This document shows positions 24,230-34,695 of a stretch of 64,000 nt of DNA, in pieces. Origin of the DNA: Euryodendron excelsum (Eukaryota; Streptophyta; Magnoliopsida; Ericales; Pentaphylacaceae); contig CM065379.1 in the NCBI GenBank assembly GCA_033060915.1, positions 22,385,318 to 22,449,317 on the forward strand, in the 5' to 3' direction. Made by a program: the position numbers and the translations under genes. The notes below the pieces were generated by a model. The model did no database searches. It had not been told where the DNA came from and saw nothing but the letters and a program-made list of their open reading frames with translations. Position 1 is the stretch's first letter. Each line of letters opens with the position of its first letter.

Positions 24230-24415
24230 GAGGAAAAGAGTCGACTCATGCCTCAAAAGAGTTGACCCCTGGACTCTAGACTTAGCTCCAAATGTCTTTT
24301 GTCGAAAAAAGTCGACTCCTCTTGCCAAAAGAGTTGACTCATTTGAACAGAGAGCTCAGAAAGCTTTCTTCCCTCAAAAGAGTCGACCCTTTTTAGCCAT
24401 GAGTCGACTCATTTA
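24230..24415 (+). repeat. Internal GTCGAC palindrome cluster, between pol and the extra ORF
   Basis: Six motifs in 180 bp: GAGTCGACTC (about 24238 and 24402), AAGTCGACTC (about 24309), GAGTCGACCC (about 24380) and the variants GAGTTGACCC and GAGTTGACTC. The same A-rich context as in the LTR clusters is present, but the surrounding sequence does not align to the LTRs. Confidence 0.85.
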
Positions 24416-24614
24416 AGCCAAAGTTGCTTTATAACTGTAAAACTCCTGTTTTATACGAATCATTTCAAAATTCCTATTTTCTCTCTTTTCTCTCACAATC
24501 AACCGTCACCTCCACTTCCAACCACCGAAAAACTCTCTCTCAATCCTTACCTAACCTATATTTGATCATCCTAGAGACTTCCTAACCTCCTTCAACCGCC
24601 ATTTTCAACCTTCC

Positions 24615-25397
24615 ATGGCTCCAAAATCTGCTCCATCGAAAAAGGGTAAGAAAACCCTAAAAGAGCCGACTCCCAAATCCAAAAGAGGAATGAAGAAAAT
24701 GACAAAAGGGGAGTCTTCCAGGCTTTCAAAAAGGAGAAAAGGGAAGCAAATTAAGGAGGAGGAAGATGAATTTCTCGACAACACCATCTACTTTGAGAAG
24801 AAATCCAACCGAGATAAGTATAAGAAAATCTTCTCTTTTAGAGTTATTTTAAATGGGAGATGGATAGATTATGCATTCTTTGCCAAAGAAAAGTTTACAT
24901 TTGAACCTAAACTTGAAGCCCTTGGTTGGAAATCTATCATCATGTTAAAGGATGATGTATACCCTGAAATTGTGGGACAATTCTATACCCATATAGAAAA
25001 GGTAGCTGGGGATGTTAATGTGGTTAGTTATGTGAAGGGTGAAACCATTACACTTACTAAAGGAGTGATTTGTCAGATTTTGAGAATTGGTAGTGGTAGG
25101 CAAATGGACAAGAAAGATGTTAGCAAAAAAATTGCTTTGTCTCTCTTCCCTTCAGTAGCAGAATTTGCAGCAGAGGATTTCAGCACAGATGAGTTAGAAG
25201 GATGTAGTGGAAGGGAGCATATCTCTTCTTAGCCATCACCTGCAGACCCCTCTAATCCCTCTAACCAAACTCCTTCTAAGCCCTTTGTTGCATCTCACAA
25301 ATATGGCCTAAGACAAAGACCTTCAAGCAGCAAATGTTCAAACACTGCTGATGATCCAATTGATCTCTCTCAAACCCCTTCTCCCAAAAGAAAATGA
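24615..25397 (+). pseudogene. Sirevirus extra ORF downstream of pol (env position)
   Basis: An in-frame reading of 261 codons starts at ATG 24615 and ends at TGA 25395-25397, with a single internal TAG at 25230-25232. The N-terminus (residues 1-55) is very basic and Lys/Ser-rich (KKGKKTLKEPTPKSKRGMKK), followed by an acidic patch. Residues about 60-195 form a globular region with NGRWIDYAFFAKEKF and LKDDVYPEIVGQFYTHIEK. It resembles the widespread 'putative plant transposon protein' domain. The C-terminus is Pro/Ser-rich and ends in a basic SPKRK. I see no signal peptide or membrane segment, so an envelope role is not supported by the sequence; position alone suggests the comparison. A basic N-terminus would fit nucleic-acid binding or nuclear targeting. 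Confidence 0.75.
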
Positions 25398-25873
25398 AGA
25401 CCTCTGTCTCTGAACTTTCAATTTTCTATTTTTGAACAAGTCATTATCTAAAGCATATGTAATATTTTGTAGATGGTTCTTTTTGTTAAACTCACTCAAT
25501 ATTTCTTCATGAATGAATGATGTGTTTTGGATCTCATTGTCTTAACATTGCTATTTTATTTGTGAATGTTGAATGAGTGATTGCTTTAACAAGTTGAATG
25601 AGTGATTGTTTTTAACTGCCTTAATCAATGTCCTCTTCATCAACATCATTTTATTCTATTTTTGCTATTGTACATGTCTATTTTTCTCCATCTATTACTC
25701 CTTGTTATGATTTGACAAAAAAGGGAGAAATCAATCCTCAATGCATTACCAAGTATAAGAAATACATTTCTCTTTAACCTTCATTTTATTTTCTGATACA
25801 AATTGAATACAATGAATTATTCTCTAGTACTAAATGAGTGCAAAGAAATTATATTGCTATAAGGCATCAACTG

Positions 25874-26632
25874 CAAAAGAAAGGGGGAGCATTGGTTTGA
25901 TGAAGTTGAAGCATTAAGAAGCATTCAATGCAATGAATGCAGTATGAATTTTCTACATCTCCAGATGCCTACATGCCCTGCACATCTGAGTTAGAATTTG
26001 TTTTGCCTTGAATCTAAAACCTCATTTGGAGCATTTGTTTGGTAAGAAAGGGGGAGCCTTTGTTTGCTGTGAAAGGGGATCATGAACCTGATGCAGTGGA
26101 GCATAAGCAATGAAGCATACATGTTCTGAACTTCCACGTGCACACATGCCCTGATCATTTAAGTTCGAGTTTGCTTTGCCTTGAATCTGAAACTACTCTA
26201 AAGTACAAATTACAAAAGCAAGGGGGAGCATATGCTTGGTATGAAACTCTCATTTTCTCTATATCTCTTATTTCTGATATTGTACATTATTGATCTTCTT
26301 AGCATTTTGAGCATTTTGTCTAAACTCATAAAGGTTTCTTTGGATGCCATGTCAAAGAGAACTCCTTTATTAAGGGGAAGAGATCTTTTGGAATCAATTT
26401 TTTTATTCTTCGTTTGCACTCTGATTTCTTGATCTTTTTTGATTGATTTACAAAAAGGAGAGAAGTACTTATGAAAAATATATACAAATATATACAATAA
26501 TGGAAGCAAATTACAAAGGAAGCAAATCAGGAATTTGAAGCACCATGCTGTTCATAGATGTTAATCCTTATGCTTTATATTATGTTTAATTGCATATATT
26601 TTTAAGGTTTTGTCATCATCAAAAAGGGGGAG
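25874..26632 (+). promoter_or_regulatory. Repeated polypurine tracts before the 3' LTR
   Basis: GGGGGAGC-type tracts occur at 25875-25890, 26044-26056 and 26214-26229 within ~170-bp diverged direct repeats (each followed by '...catgccctg...tttgccttgaatct'). The terminal AAAAAGGGGGAG at 26621-26632 abuts the 3' LTR and should prime plus-strand synthesis. Weaker purine runs lie at 25716 and 26450. Multiple polypurine tracts are a known Sirevirus feature. Confidence 0.85.
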
Positions 26633-26634
26633 AT

Positions 26635-28457
26635 TGTTGAGTCAATGCCTTGATTTTGATGATAACAAAACATGGTTTAATGATCTAATAATTCTACTTA
26701 GTGTGCAGAGTAGTTATTAAATAGATCTTGACTTGAAGCTTATCAAAATGGAGGATTCATGATGCAAAGATTGGAATAAAGAATGAAAAGCTTGATGAGA
26801 TGACACATTCAACAAGTGGAGATCTTATAAGAGAATGAAGAAAATGAATGTCAAGGAAGAAGAATAAAAATGTTCAAAGTCTTGATTGAAAAGATTGGAG
26901 ACTTTATAGACTTGAAGATATCTTGCAAGAATAGAAGAAGAAGAGACAGACTTAATGACATGGAAGCTTTCTTATAAGATTCGAAGATGTCTTGAAGGTA
27001 TGGAAGAAATCATAAGACTTGAAAAGTTATCTTGGAAGAGTTGATTGAAGTCTATGAAGAAGTTATATTGACTGAAGAATTCTAGAAAGAATCTAGAAAT
27101 GAAGATGTTCAAATAAGAATAGAAAATCAGTTGAAAAAATGAAGATCTTAAGTCTTGGAAGCTCTCTTGAAGATTTTAAAGAAGACTTGGATCAATAGAT
27201 GAAGTAATGATGATGGAAGAGCTCTACAAGTGATTAAAATGAAGATAATTCATCTAGAATGGATTGAAGATGTTCTTGGAGTCATCTAACCTTGAAGAAG
27301 TATTTGCAAGCTTTAAAAATGTTTTTTGGATGATCCTTGAAAAGATTGGAGACTTTGGAGAAGAATGAAGAAAAACTACAAAAACTTGTATTTTGGTAAA
27401 AAGAGTCGACTCCTCAAGTTTCATTAGTCAACTCTTTCGAACAGAGCCTTGGAATTCTGCTGGAGACTCAAAAGAGTCGACTCCTGTTGTAAAAAGAGTC
27501 GACTCATTTCAACAGAGAACAAAAATTCTGGAGACCGCTTAAAAGAGTCGACTCCTGTTGTAAAAAGAGTCGACTCATTTCAACAGAGAACAAAAATTCT
27601 GGAGACCGCTTAAAAGAGTCGACTCCTGTTATAAAAAGAGTCAACTCATTTGGACCGAACCTTAAAAAATCTGCTGAAATGCGAAAAGAGTCGACTCATT
27701 GTAAAAAGAGTCGACCCCTGACAGTAACGGCTAGTTTTCTGACAGACAGTATGGGGCAATATGCAACCAAAACTTCTCCCATACTTCTTCAACGGCTAGA
27801 ATCTATCCATATCTTTAAATATGATTAGTGTGAATATACCATTGATATCAAAAGCTTGAAGCTGAAGATCTCATGTGCCTCACTGCCACATATTTTTGCT
27901 GAGTGTTTAAGGTTATTTATTGAGTTGTATTTGTTCATATACTTATTAGGAAAGTTACCCATTGTATAACCTTTATTCATTTCACTTGAGTGGGTTTGTA
28001 AACCTGTAAGTTTAAGTGTTGTTGGGTAAAAACACTTGTAAGTTTGAGTGAAGCTTGGACAAAATCACTTGTAAGTTTGAGAGAAACTTAGACAAAATCT
28101 CTTAGGTTTTGAAAGCTTGGGAAGAAACTTTTGTAAAAGTGAGCAGGGCACTTGTGGCAAAATCAGCAGCTGTGTAAAGAGTGTTACATAGTGGAATCCC
28201 TTCAAAAGGATCGAAGAAGAAAGAATGTATGCAAAGTTGGCCGAACCTCTATAAATCTGGTGCTCTTCTCTTCTGCCTCTGTTTCGTTTATTTGCTCACT
28301 ATACATGCTTACATTGATATATATTTCACCTGTTTGATATATATACTTTGATTAATTGTTGTTGAAATACATAAACTATTTTTAGTTGTAATTCCTGATA
28401 TAAATTCTGCAAAACCCAATTCACCCCTTCTTCTTGGGTTGCCTTTTTGGACCAACA
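26635..28457 (+). repeat. Sirevirus 3' LTR (1823 bp)
   Basis: It starts TGTTGAGTCAATGCC and ends ...GGACCAACA. It is homologous to 17629-19394 but differs by a 71-bp tandem duplication in the GTCGAC cluster (27470-27611) and a 26-bp deletion near 27817. Substitutions I compared in the first ~400 bp are all transitions. Confidence 0.9.
27400..27725 (+). repeat. GAGTCGACTC palindrome cluster with 71-bp duplication, 3' LTR
   Basis: Seven intact GAGTCGACTC copies plus decayed variants. A 71-bp unit that starts at an AAAAGAGTCGACTCC copy and contains a second palindrome plus the 'caacagagaacaaaaattctgg' stretch occurs twice in perfect tandem (about 27470-27540 and 27541-27611), then a partial third copy. 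Confidence 0.85.
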
Positions 28458-28462
28458 CCTAC
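28458..28462. repeat. Sirevirus target duplication CCTAC, right copy
   Basis: Exact match to 17624-17628, directly after the 3' LTR end. Confidence 0.9.
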
Positions 28463-28645
28463 TAGGTTTTAAAAGAAAAAATTAGGAGCTTAAAACATTG
28501 AATTCTTTTTTTTTAACAAATAACTTTATATAAAAATAATAAAAAAATTATATAAAATTTTATTAAATTTTAAAACATTTTGAGATCTTAAATAATTGGG
28601 ATCCTAAGAAATGGCCTAATTGGCCAAAATGGAAGAGCCGGCCTG

Positions 28646-28653
28646 GCTGCTAC
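28646..28653. repeat. hAT target duplication GCTGCTAC, right copy
   Basis: Matches GCTGCTGT at 16978-16985 in 6 of 8 positions, after the right inverted terminus. Confidence 0.6.
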
Positions 28654-28989
28654 GCTGCCAATAATTTTTTACTGGCTTCCTAACAATTTTAGTTGAGAAA
28701 GGATACTGGTAGTTGGTATAGAGAGAGTAAACGTCATGTTGCTCTATGGTGAGGAAGTTTGACCGTTTTGTTGTCTTTTATTTTAATATTATATTGTTAT
28801 TATCTGCTTCATGTAGAGATGGGGAGAGAGAAAATGAAAAGGAGGAACAGCTGGGTGAGAGATTTGAGATATGCCATGTAGGACTTTTTTAGTAGGGGTT
28901 TTCTGAGAAATTAGGATTAAGCATTTAGAGGTTTCACAACATTCACTGCATTCCTTTATATATATATATATAGTATAGATAGATGAAAT
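28654..28989. other. AT-rich stretch without a gene
   Basis: Nothing coding is visible. A short (AT)n run lies at about 28959-28973. The 5' terminus of the hAT pseudogene that follows should be here, but I could not identify it. Confidence 0.5.
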
Positions 28990-31323
28990 AATACAATTAA
29001 AACATCATAATGAAATACCAAGTCTTGATGAAGAAAATAAATAAAAATTAAAAGAATGTGAGAATATTAATGAAATAGATGATCATATTCCAACAAGCAT
29101 TTATGGTTCAAGTCAATGAAAGAATATTGACACAAATCTAAGTCCTAAGTCATTTATTAATAGACAAAGGTGTAATTAGTGATAATAATATAAATTTCCC
29201 CAAAGATAAACTCTCAAGATATTTTCCTACTACACATGCATTATGCTCCAAATTACCAAATGGAGAAAGATATTATAGAAAATGGCTAGTATATTTAAAA
29301 TATTTGGATACTATATTTTTGTTTTTGTGAGTTATTTAGTTCAAATCTTAGTACAAGCAAACACACTAATGAAGAAACTTGGAGATTGGAGAAATCTTAA
29401 TGTTAAACTTAAAAAGTCATGAAACAACTAATGAGCCCATGGCTAACATGAATACTTGGATTCATTTAGTTGTGAGATTGTTAAAAATAAAACATTTAAA
29501 AAAAAATTAAGAACAAATTAATAGGAAAAAAAATCATTGGAAAAGGTTATTATTTCTTGACCTTGTAAAGGAACGTGGTAAAAAAAAATGTGGCATTTCC
29601 AAGAAAAAATAAAAAGCTAGATCAAGAAAAAAAAAATGGACATTTTTTTAAGTCTATTGAAATGATTGCAAAAGTTGATCCAGTAATGTAAGTATGTTTG
29701 AGATATTCAACATGATGGACTCCTAGAAATTTTCTTGATCATGATATAGAAAATCAATTGGTATTAAGAACTAAATTTTTTTTTTTAAAAAAAAAAGAAG
29801 AGAATGGTCCTTTTAACACAATTATTGATGCAATAAAAATCTTGAATTTGTTATTAATGATATACGAGGACAAACATATAATAATGAATTTAATATAAAA
29901 GGAAAATACGGAGTACAAAACAATACTTGTTATGAGTTATAAAGCATTTTACACACGATGTGCTTGCAATAATCTAAATCCAGTATTTTGTGGTAGGAAA
30001 ATGCTATATGCAATTCATTTTCTCGCTTGTAGACACAAGTAAATGGATTTTATATAAATTTATTAATGAATATCTTACAGCCTTGTGTCTAGAAGGGAGA
30101 AAAAAGAATTGAAAAATAAGATTGTATATCATTACTCTTTGTGATATGATTAACTCTGGTTTTAAAGCTATATCCTTTTTTAGCGTGGTACAAATCATAT
30201 ACTTATTATTTTCTTTTCTACAAAGCGTTCTAAAATTTTACAAGATAATATACCAAATTTAACTTTTAAATCATTGTCACAATCAGGTTGAAAGTTTTAT
30301 AGCAATGAAATGTCAAGTTTCACAAATAAAATATGCTTTGTTGCAATTAGTTAAAACAAGTGAAAATCATAAAACAAGAAGGGAAGCTAATTGTTTAGCA
30401 ACATATAACATATAAAATTTAGTCGTAGGCATGGTTATTTCATATGATACATACATATATATATATATATATATATTTATATTGCTATAAACTCAGTAAC
30501 TAAAGATTACAATCAAAAGACACACGTAATGATGTCACAATAGATCAATTAAATGGTCTCATTTAAAAAGAAATTGAGAAAATGAATTTATATCTGCTTT
30601 GAGTTTCTCTAAAAAAATATTGCAGCTGAAATAGAAGTAGAGCCTTTGTTTTGTTAAAAATGAATAAGCCACAAAAAGTGAAACAGTTTGATGAAAATGT
30701 TAATGACAAGACAATACAATATGCGGAAGAATATTTTGGCATAAATTGTTACATAGATATATAGTAGATCAAGCAATTTTTTAGATTCAATGTAAGTGTG
30801 AACAATTTTAAATGTATGACAACATTTTTTATTTTCTATTTAATTTCAAAAATTAAAAATCAGTAGACGCTAGTAGTTTAAAGAAATATTGTCTTAATCT
30901 CGATTATAATCCGAAACATATTTTTGATATTGATGGTCTAGCATTCCAATTGATGGACTAAATTATATATAAAAAATTAGACTATTTCTCAAACGCATGT
31001 ATTATCTATAGAATATCTCATCATATAATAGTTACTTTTGCAGAAATAAGTTTTTCAGTGTTAAAATTGATAAAATACTATCTACAATTAACTATGTCAT
31101 ACGAAAAACGAAGTGGATTAACTATACTACAAATTAATAAGTTTTATTAGCAAAACTTGGATATATTAATTAATCATCTTGCATTTCAAAAGGTAAAAAC
31201 ATAAATTTTAAATAAAAAGTTTACAACACTATTAAAAATGCAAAAAGCCTCCTCTATTTTTTTCAAGAAAAGGCTCATCTAAAATTGTCATTTTAGGCCT
31301 CAATTTGTGTTGAGCTAGCCCTA
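28990..31323 (+). pseudogene. hAT transposase (TTF-type zinc-finger/dimerisation family), heavily decayed
   Basis: Fragments in all three plus frames match the order of a plant hAT transposase with N-terminal TTF-type zinc finger. An IPTSIYGSSQW...NIDTNL start lies near 29085, a DWRNLNVKLKKS stretch near 29390, an N-terminal HWKRLL...G region near 29540, and SIEMIAKVDPVM near 29655. The C-terminal dimerisation part has YIVDQAI (about 30755), FSNACIIYRIS (about 30985) and FAEISFSVLKLIKYYLQLTMS (about 31035-31100). Very many stops and AT-rich deletions, including an (AT)11 run at 30455-30476, show great age. The end ...GAGCTAGCCCT (31312-31322) resembles a decayed hAT terminus like that at 28635. 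Confidence 0.7.
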
Positions 31324-31428
31324 AGTGGGTCATGCCCTTGCCGTGGCCATGGACACAGGTTGTGGGCTTGCTGTGCCAGGCTTGTGTCATGTTGTGCTTG
31401 GGCCGGCCTGGACTACTTTACACTTTAG

Positions 31429-31947
31429 GCATAGTTATTAGAATCGAACCGAATTAGCCGGTTGAACTGATTGAATAGAAAACCGAATCCCGAACCGGTA
31501 CAGTTCAACTAATGTACTAAAAATGCATATGAATTTGATTGAACCGAAAGAAACTGCTATTTTTTTAAAAAATTAGTGAAACAACTGGCCGATTTTTTAA
31601 AAAACTCGTTGACCAATTTAAAATTTTTAAGTCTTTCAAAATTTTGATATATTCTAAAAAAAGTCGTTGACCAGCTTTGAAATTTTAAGTTTTTAAAAAA
31701 TTTGATATATTTGTTAAACTTGAAAAGTAAGGATAGAATTAAATATCACTTATCACTACTACACTTGATTTCTTGTGTTTTACTTTATAATATAAACTCT
31801 ATTTAACATAAAACATCTATAAATAAATAAATAAAATATATTTAATTTATGATACAAGTTGAACAGTTAAACCACTAGCTAAATTGATAAACCATCAAAC
31901 CGGTAGTCTCACCGGTTTGATGCCGTATTCGATAATGATAACTATGC
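31429..31947. mobile_element. MITE-like element with CCGGTT motifs (519 bp)
   Basis: The ends are inverted repeats: GCATAGTTATTAGAATCGAA on the left and, reverse-complemented, GCATAGTTATCATTATCGAA on the right. Subterminal AACCGG/CCGGTT motifs lie on both sides. TTTAG occurs just before (31424-31428) and near the right end (31949-31953), a possible 5-bp duplication. The interior is AT-rich and non-coding. Such CATAGTTAT ... ACCGGTT repeats are common in plants, but the superfamily is uncertain. Confidence 0.65.
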
Positions 31948-34160
31948 TTTTAGGTAAGAAAGCCAACTCACAAATTGCATTCATATGGTAAGAAATCAAT
32001 TATATTAAAAGCAAACTTTTAACACAGGCTAAGACATTACAATACAAAACAATCATGATCTTCTAACCTTCCTTTTTAATATTGGAAAGCTCTGTGGTCA
32101 TACCTCTGTTTGAAACCAATCCAGTTTGAAATTGCCCCTTTTTTTTTTTGTAATTTTGATCTGTTGTTAGACCGAGTAAAGTTTTGGTAAGATTAAAACC
32201 TGTTTTCAAAAAGTGTATTAGCAATTAACTAGTTGGAACTACGTGTTGTGACTTGATTCCCTCAACGAATAAGTAGACAATCTGGGATATCATCACTTAT
32301 GGGCTCGATCAGAACAAAGTTTTTTTTTTTTTTTTGTTTCCCTAAGAAGCAATCAAATTATAATGGAAAGTCCACGTACATGTTGTCTGAATAATATATG
32401 CATACAATCCGTCCAAAAAAAAAAAAAATATAAAAATAAAAATAGGTATCTTGCTTAAGTATATTTAACTAACTTAGCCAAAGCCGACATTGCATAACAT
32501 GCATACATACATACATACATGATGCATGCATACACAAACAGTGATTATGATAAATTAGAAGTACTCTGTTTAAGAGGCATAAAAGCACAGTGTGCATGGT
32601 GCCAAAATTCTGTGAATGTTTAGATGCTTAATTACTTCCTCCTAGCACATAACATAATTATTGGAGTTAGACCTGACAACACTGACTAAAATTTAGTCCA
32701 ACATAAAAGAGCCTTCCTAAATAGACAAAAATACCATCAAAACAAAGAAGTTCTTTTCATACCATCAAACACAGCATACCATATGTTTTCCCCTAAGACC
32801 ATAATCATATATATATATATATATAAATTGTGTTTACATTTATATTTTGCATTTATCTTACATGACACTTTAAATACTCTGATACATTTTAAATGTCACG
32901 TCACAAGAGCAATTAATTCAATAATTATTAAATTTAATAATAATTCTATAAACTTTCCTATTGAAGTACAAAGTCCTATTGTTCCACCATTCCTTATTGT
33001 AATCAAATATAGTTCCCTCTTTAAATACAACTTTTTATCTATTTTAGTCTATGTAAATTATCTCATAAAATATAAGATATACATAGTCCTATCAAATCAA
33101 GTCTCAATTTATATTATAATGCAATAAAATTTCTATTTAAATACAAAATATTATCTAATTAGGTTTTTATATATTATCTCATAAAATACAACACGCATAT
33201 GATTTTAAATATAAAGAGTCCTACCTCATTAAATGGATACAAATTATAACATTAAAATATGATAGATAAAATATTCATAATATTTTTTTTTTATAGATTA
33301 CAAAAGAGGATTATAATAATTACAAAATTATATAGTTTTGGATTAAGTTATTCTATTTTATAGTTGTGAAGTTTTTAAATATCAAACTTTTTGTTAACAT
33401 TTGCTAATTCATAATTTATACTATATATTAGTTTGTTGACAAATTTTTCAATATATAAATTTATGTCATTTTTTCTTATAAGCCCATTGTGTGGGTACAC
33501 CACTATCTTTTAACATTTATGTTTACTTTCGTTTTTTTTTTTTTTTTTAATACGCGTATTGCACAAGTACATCATTAATTTTATAATATAAAAAAATACG
33601 CTTTTGGGATAGAGTTAAACTAGCATATCCTATCTGGAATCTTTTCAAAAATCAAAAAGAGCATTTTAAATCAAACATGCGAAGCAAGGACAAGGGGCCT
33701 TCGCGCCCGAACCCGAGAGAGTTATAGATCTCGTAATTGCATAAAAGTTTGATTCGATCGAGCTGTTTCCCTAATGAAATCGAACTGCGGTACTCCGGTT
33801 AAGGATTTCCAAAGTTCACGATAATCCAATTTAAAGTCTTCATAGTGGATGCAAAATGGTAAATACGAGCCAAGAAAAATCACATATCATTAACCATGAG
33901 GGCTTCTAAAGGACAATTACCTCCAAAAACAAAATGTTGCAACGGAACGATCCCTTATATGGACCCAGAGTATCTTACATCATAAATTGGCTACGTTAAT
34001 GTTTGAAAAAACTGGCTCCCTTAATGTTTAGAAAAATTTTTTTAAAAAAAAAAAGAACGCTATATACTTAGCACAGGATCAAGACCCAAAAAATTAATTC
34101 TTTGTCTATGGCCCAATGCCTAAGCATATCTATACCCAATTAATTTAAGTTAAAAGGCAA
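31948..34160. other. AT-rich intergenic stretch
   Basis: No supported gene. It contains poly-A/T runs (32139, 32320, 32415, 33530), a CATA repeat near 32496-32520 and an (AT)n run at 32806-32825. Open frames here are explained by composition. Confidence 0.6.
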
Positions 34161-34695
34161 ACTTTAAGACAAAAAAACATAGCTCCGCATTTCGCTGCCT
34201 ACTATTATTGGTGTTCTCCATTTTGTCTTGGTCCCACTAAGATGAAATTCGGCTTCGTCCCTGGGAATGTCCTCCTCAACAGGAATTCTCAGGCAGCTTA
34301 AGAAGAATACAGAAGTAAACCTTCCTGCGTTCTCTCTCAACATAGAAAGCTTCAATTACATAAACACAAAGGGCATTATTTAGAATCTAGAAAACAAGGA
34401 ATATAAGAAGATTACATAGCACCTCTGACAGTGGATGCAAGATGAGAATCGCTTCCCATATATCCATCTTAAAGTCTCCTCCAAAAACCGACTATTAGAT
34501 GTATAATCTTTATAGCAAACTAACAGAAAGGGATATATGATCAAACCAGGGGGAAAATGCTCTCCATGGTATAATGTACCTTTAGCTATTACTATCTTCA
34601 AAACAAAATCAAAATCAAATTTAAACCGAGATACCAGACATTCTCCTCGAGTGCATTTTCACCGTTGCTGCCCGATCAGTGTCAAACTCAATAAA
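34161..34695 (-). other. Probable 3' UTR and 3' flank of the J-domain gene
   Basis: This follows the stop codon of the minus-strand gene. No domain is recognisable on either strand. I did not find a convincing AATAAA near-match that would fix the polyadenylation site. Confidence 0.4.

Larger units (their letters stand above)
17629..28457 (+). mobile_element. Complete Ty1/copia Sirevirus (Maximus/SIRE type), 10.8 kb
   Basis: Order: 5' LTR, initiator-Met tRNA primer site, gag, protease, integrase, reverse transcriptase, RNase H, GTCGAC-rich spacer, an extra ORF, repeated polypurine tracts, 3' LTR. The order integrase before reverse transcriptase defines copia. Gag with two zinc knuckles, an ORF after pol, multiple polypurine tracts and long LTRs are the marks of Sireviruses. 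A perfect CCTAC duplication frames it. All coding parts carry stops or frameshifts, so it is not autonomous. Over the first 150 bp the LTRs differ at six sites, all A (5') versus G (3'). Confidence 0.9.
16986..28645. mobile_element. Non-autonomous hAT element, interrupted by a Sirevirus
   Basis: The left terminus is CAGGGCCGGCTC (16986-16997) and the right terminus GAGCCGGCCTG (28635-28645), inverted repeats of hAT type with a near-perfect 8-bp target duplication. Without the Sirevirus (17629-28457) and its target duplication the element is only about 0.83 kb (16986-17628 plus 28463-28645). It is AT-rich with 'ggcctt...aaaa' stretches and encodes no transposase. The related hAT transposase pseudogene at 28990-31323 has a similar terminus. 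Confidence 0.7.

Noticed and set aside
24125..24416. Short open frames on both strands in the pol-to-ORF3 spacer
   Set aside because: They span the GTCGAC motif cluster; palindromic motifs give similar peptides on both strands. No domain.
25510..25760. Possible host exon after the Sirevirus extra ORF
   Set aside because: Only short frames and purine tracts; it lies inside the element between ORF3 and the 3' LTR.
31325..31428. GC-rich patch with GGGCCGGCCTGG resembling a hAT terminus
   Set aside because: No matching inverted end or target duplication was found, and the patch is only ~100 bp; too little to call an element.
32783..33127. 114-residue plus-strand frame in AT-rich DNA
   Set aside because: Composition rich in Ile, Tyr and Asn from AT-rich sequence with microsatellites; no start context, domain or splice signals.
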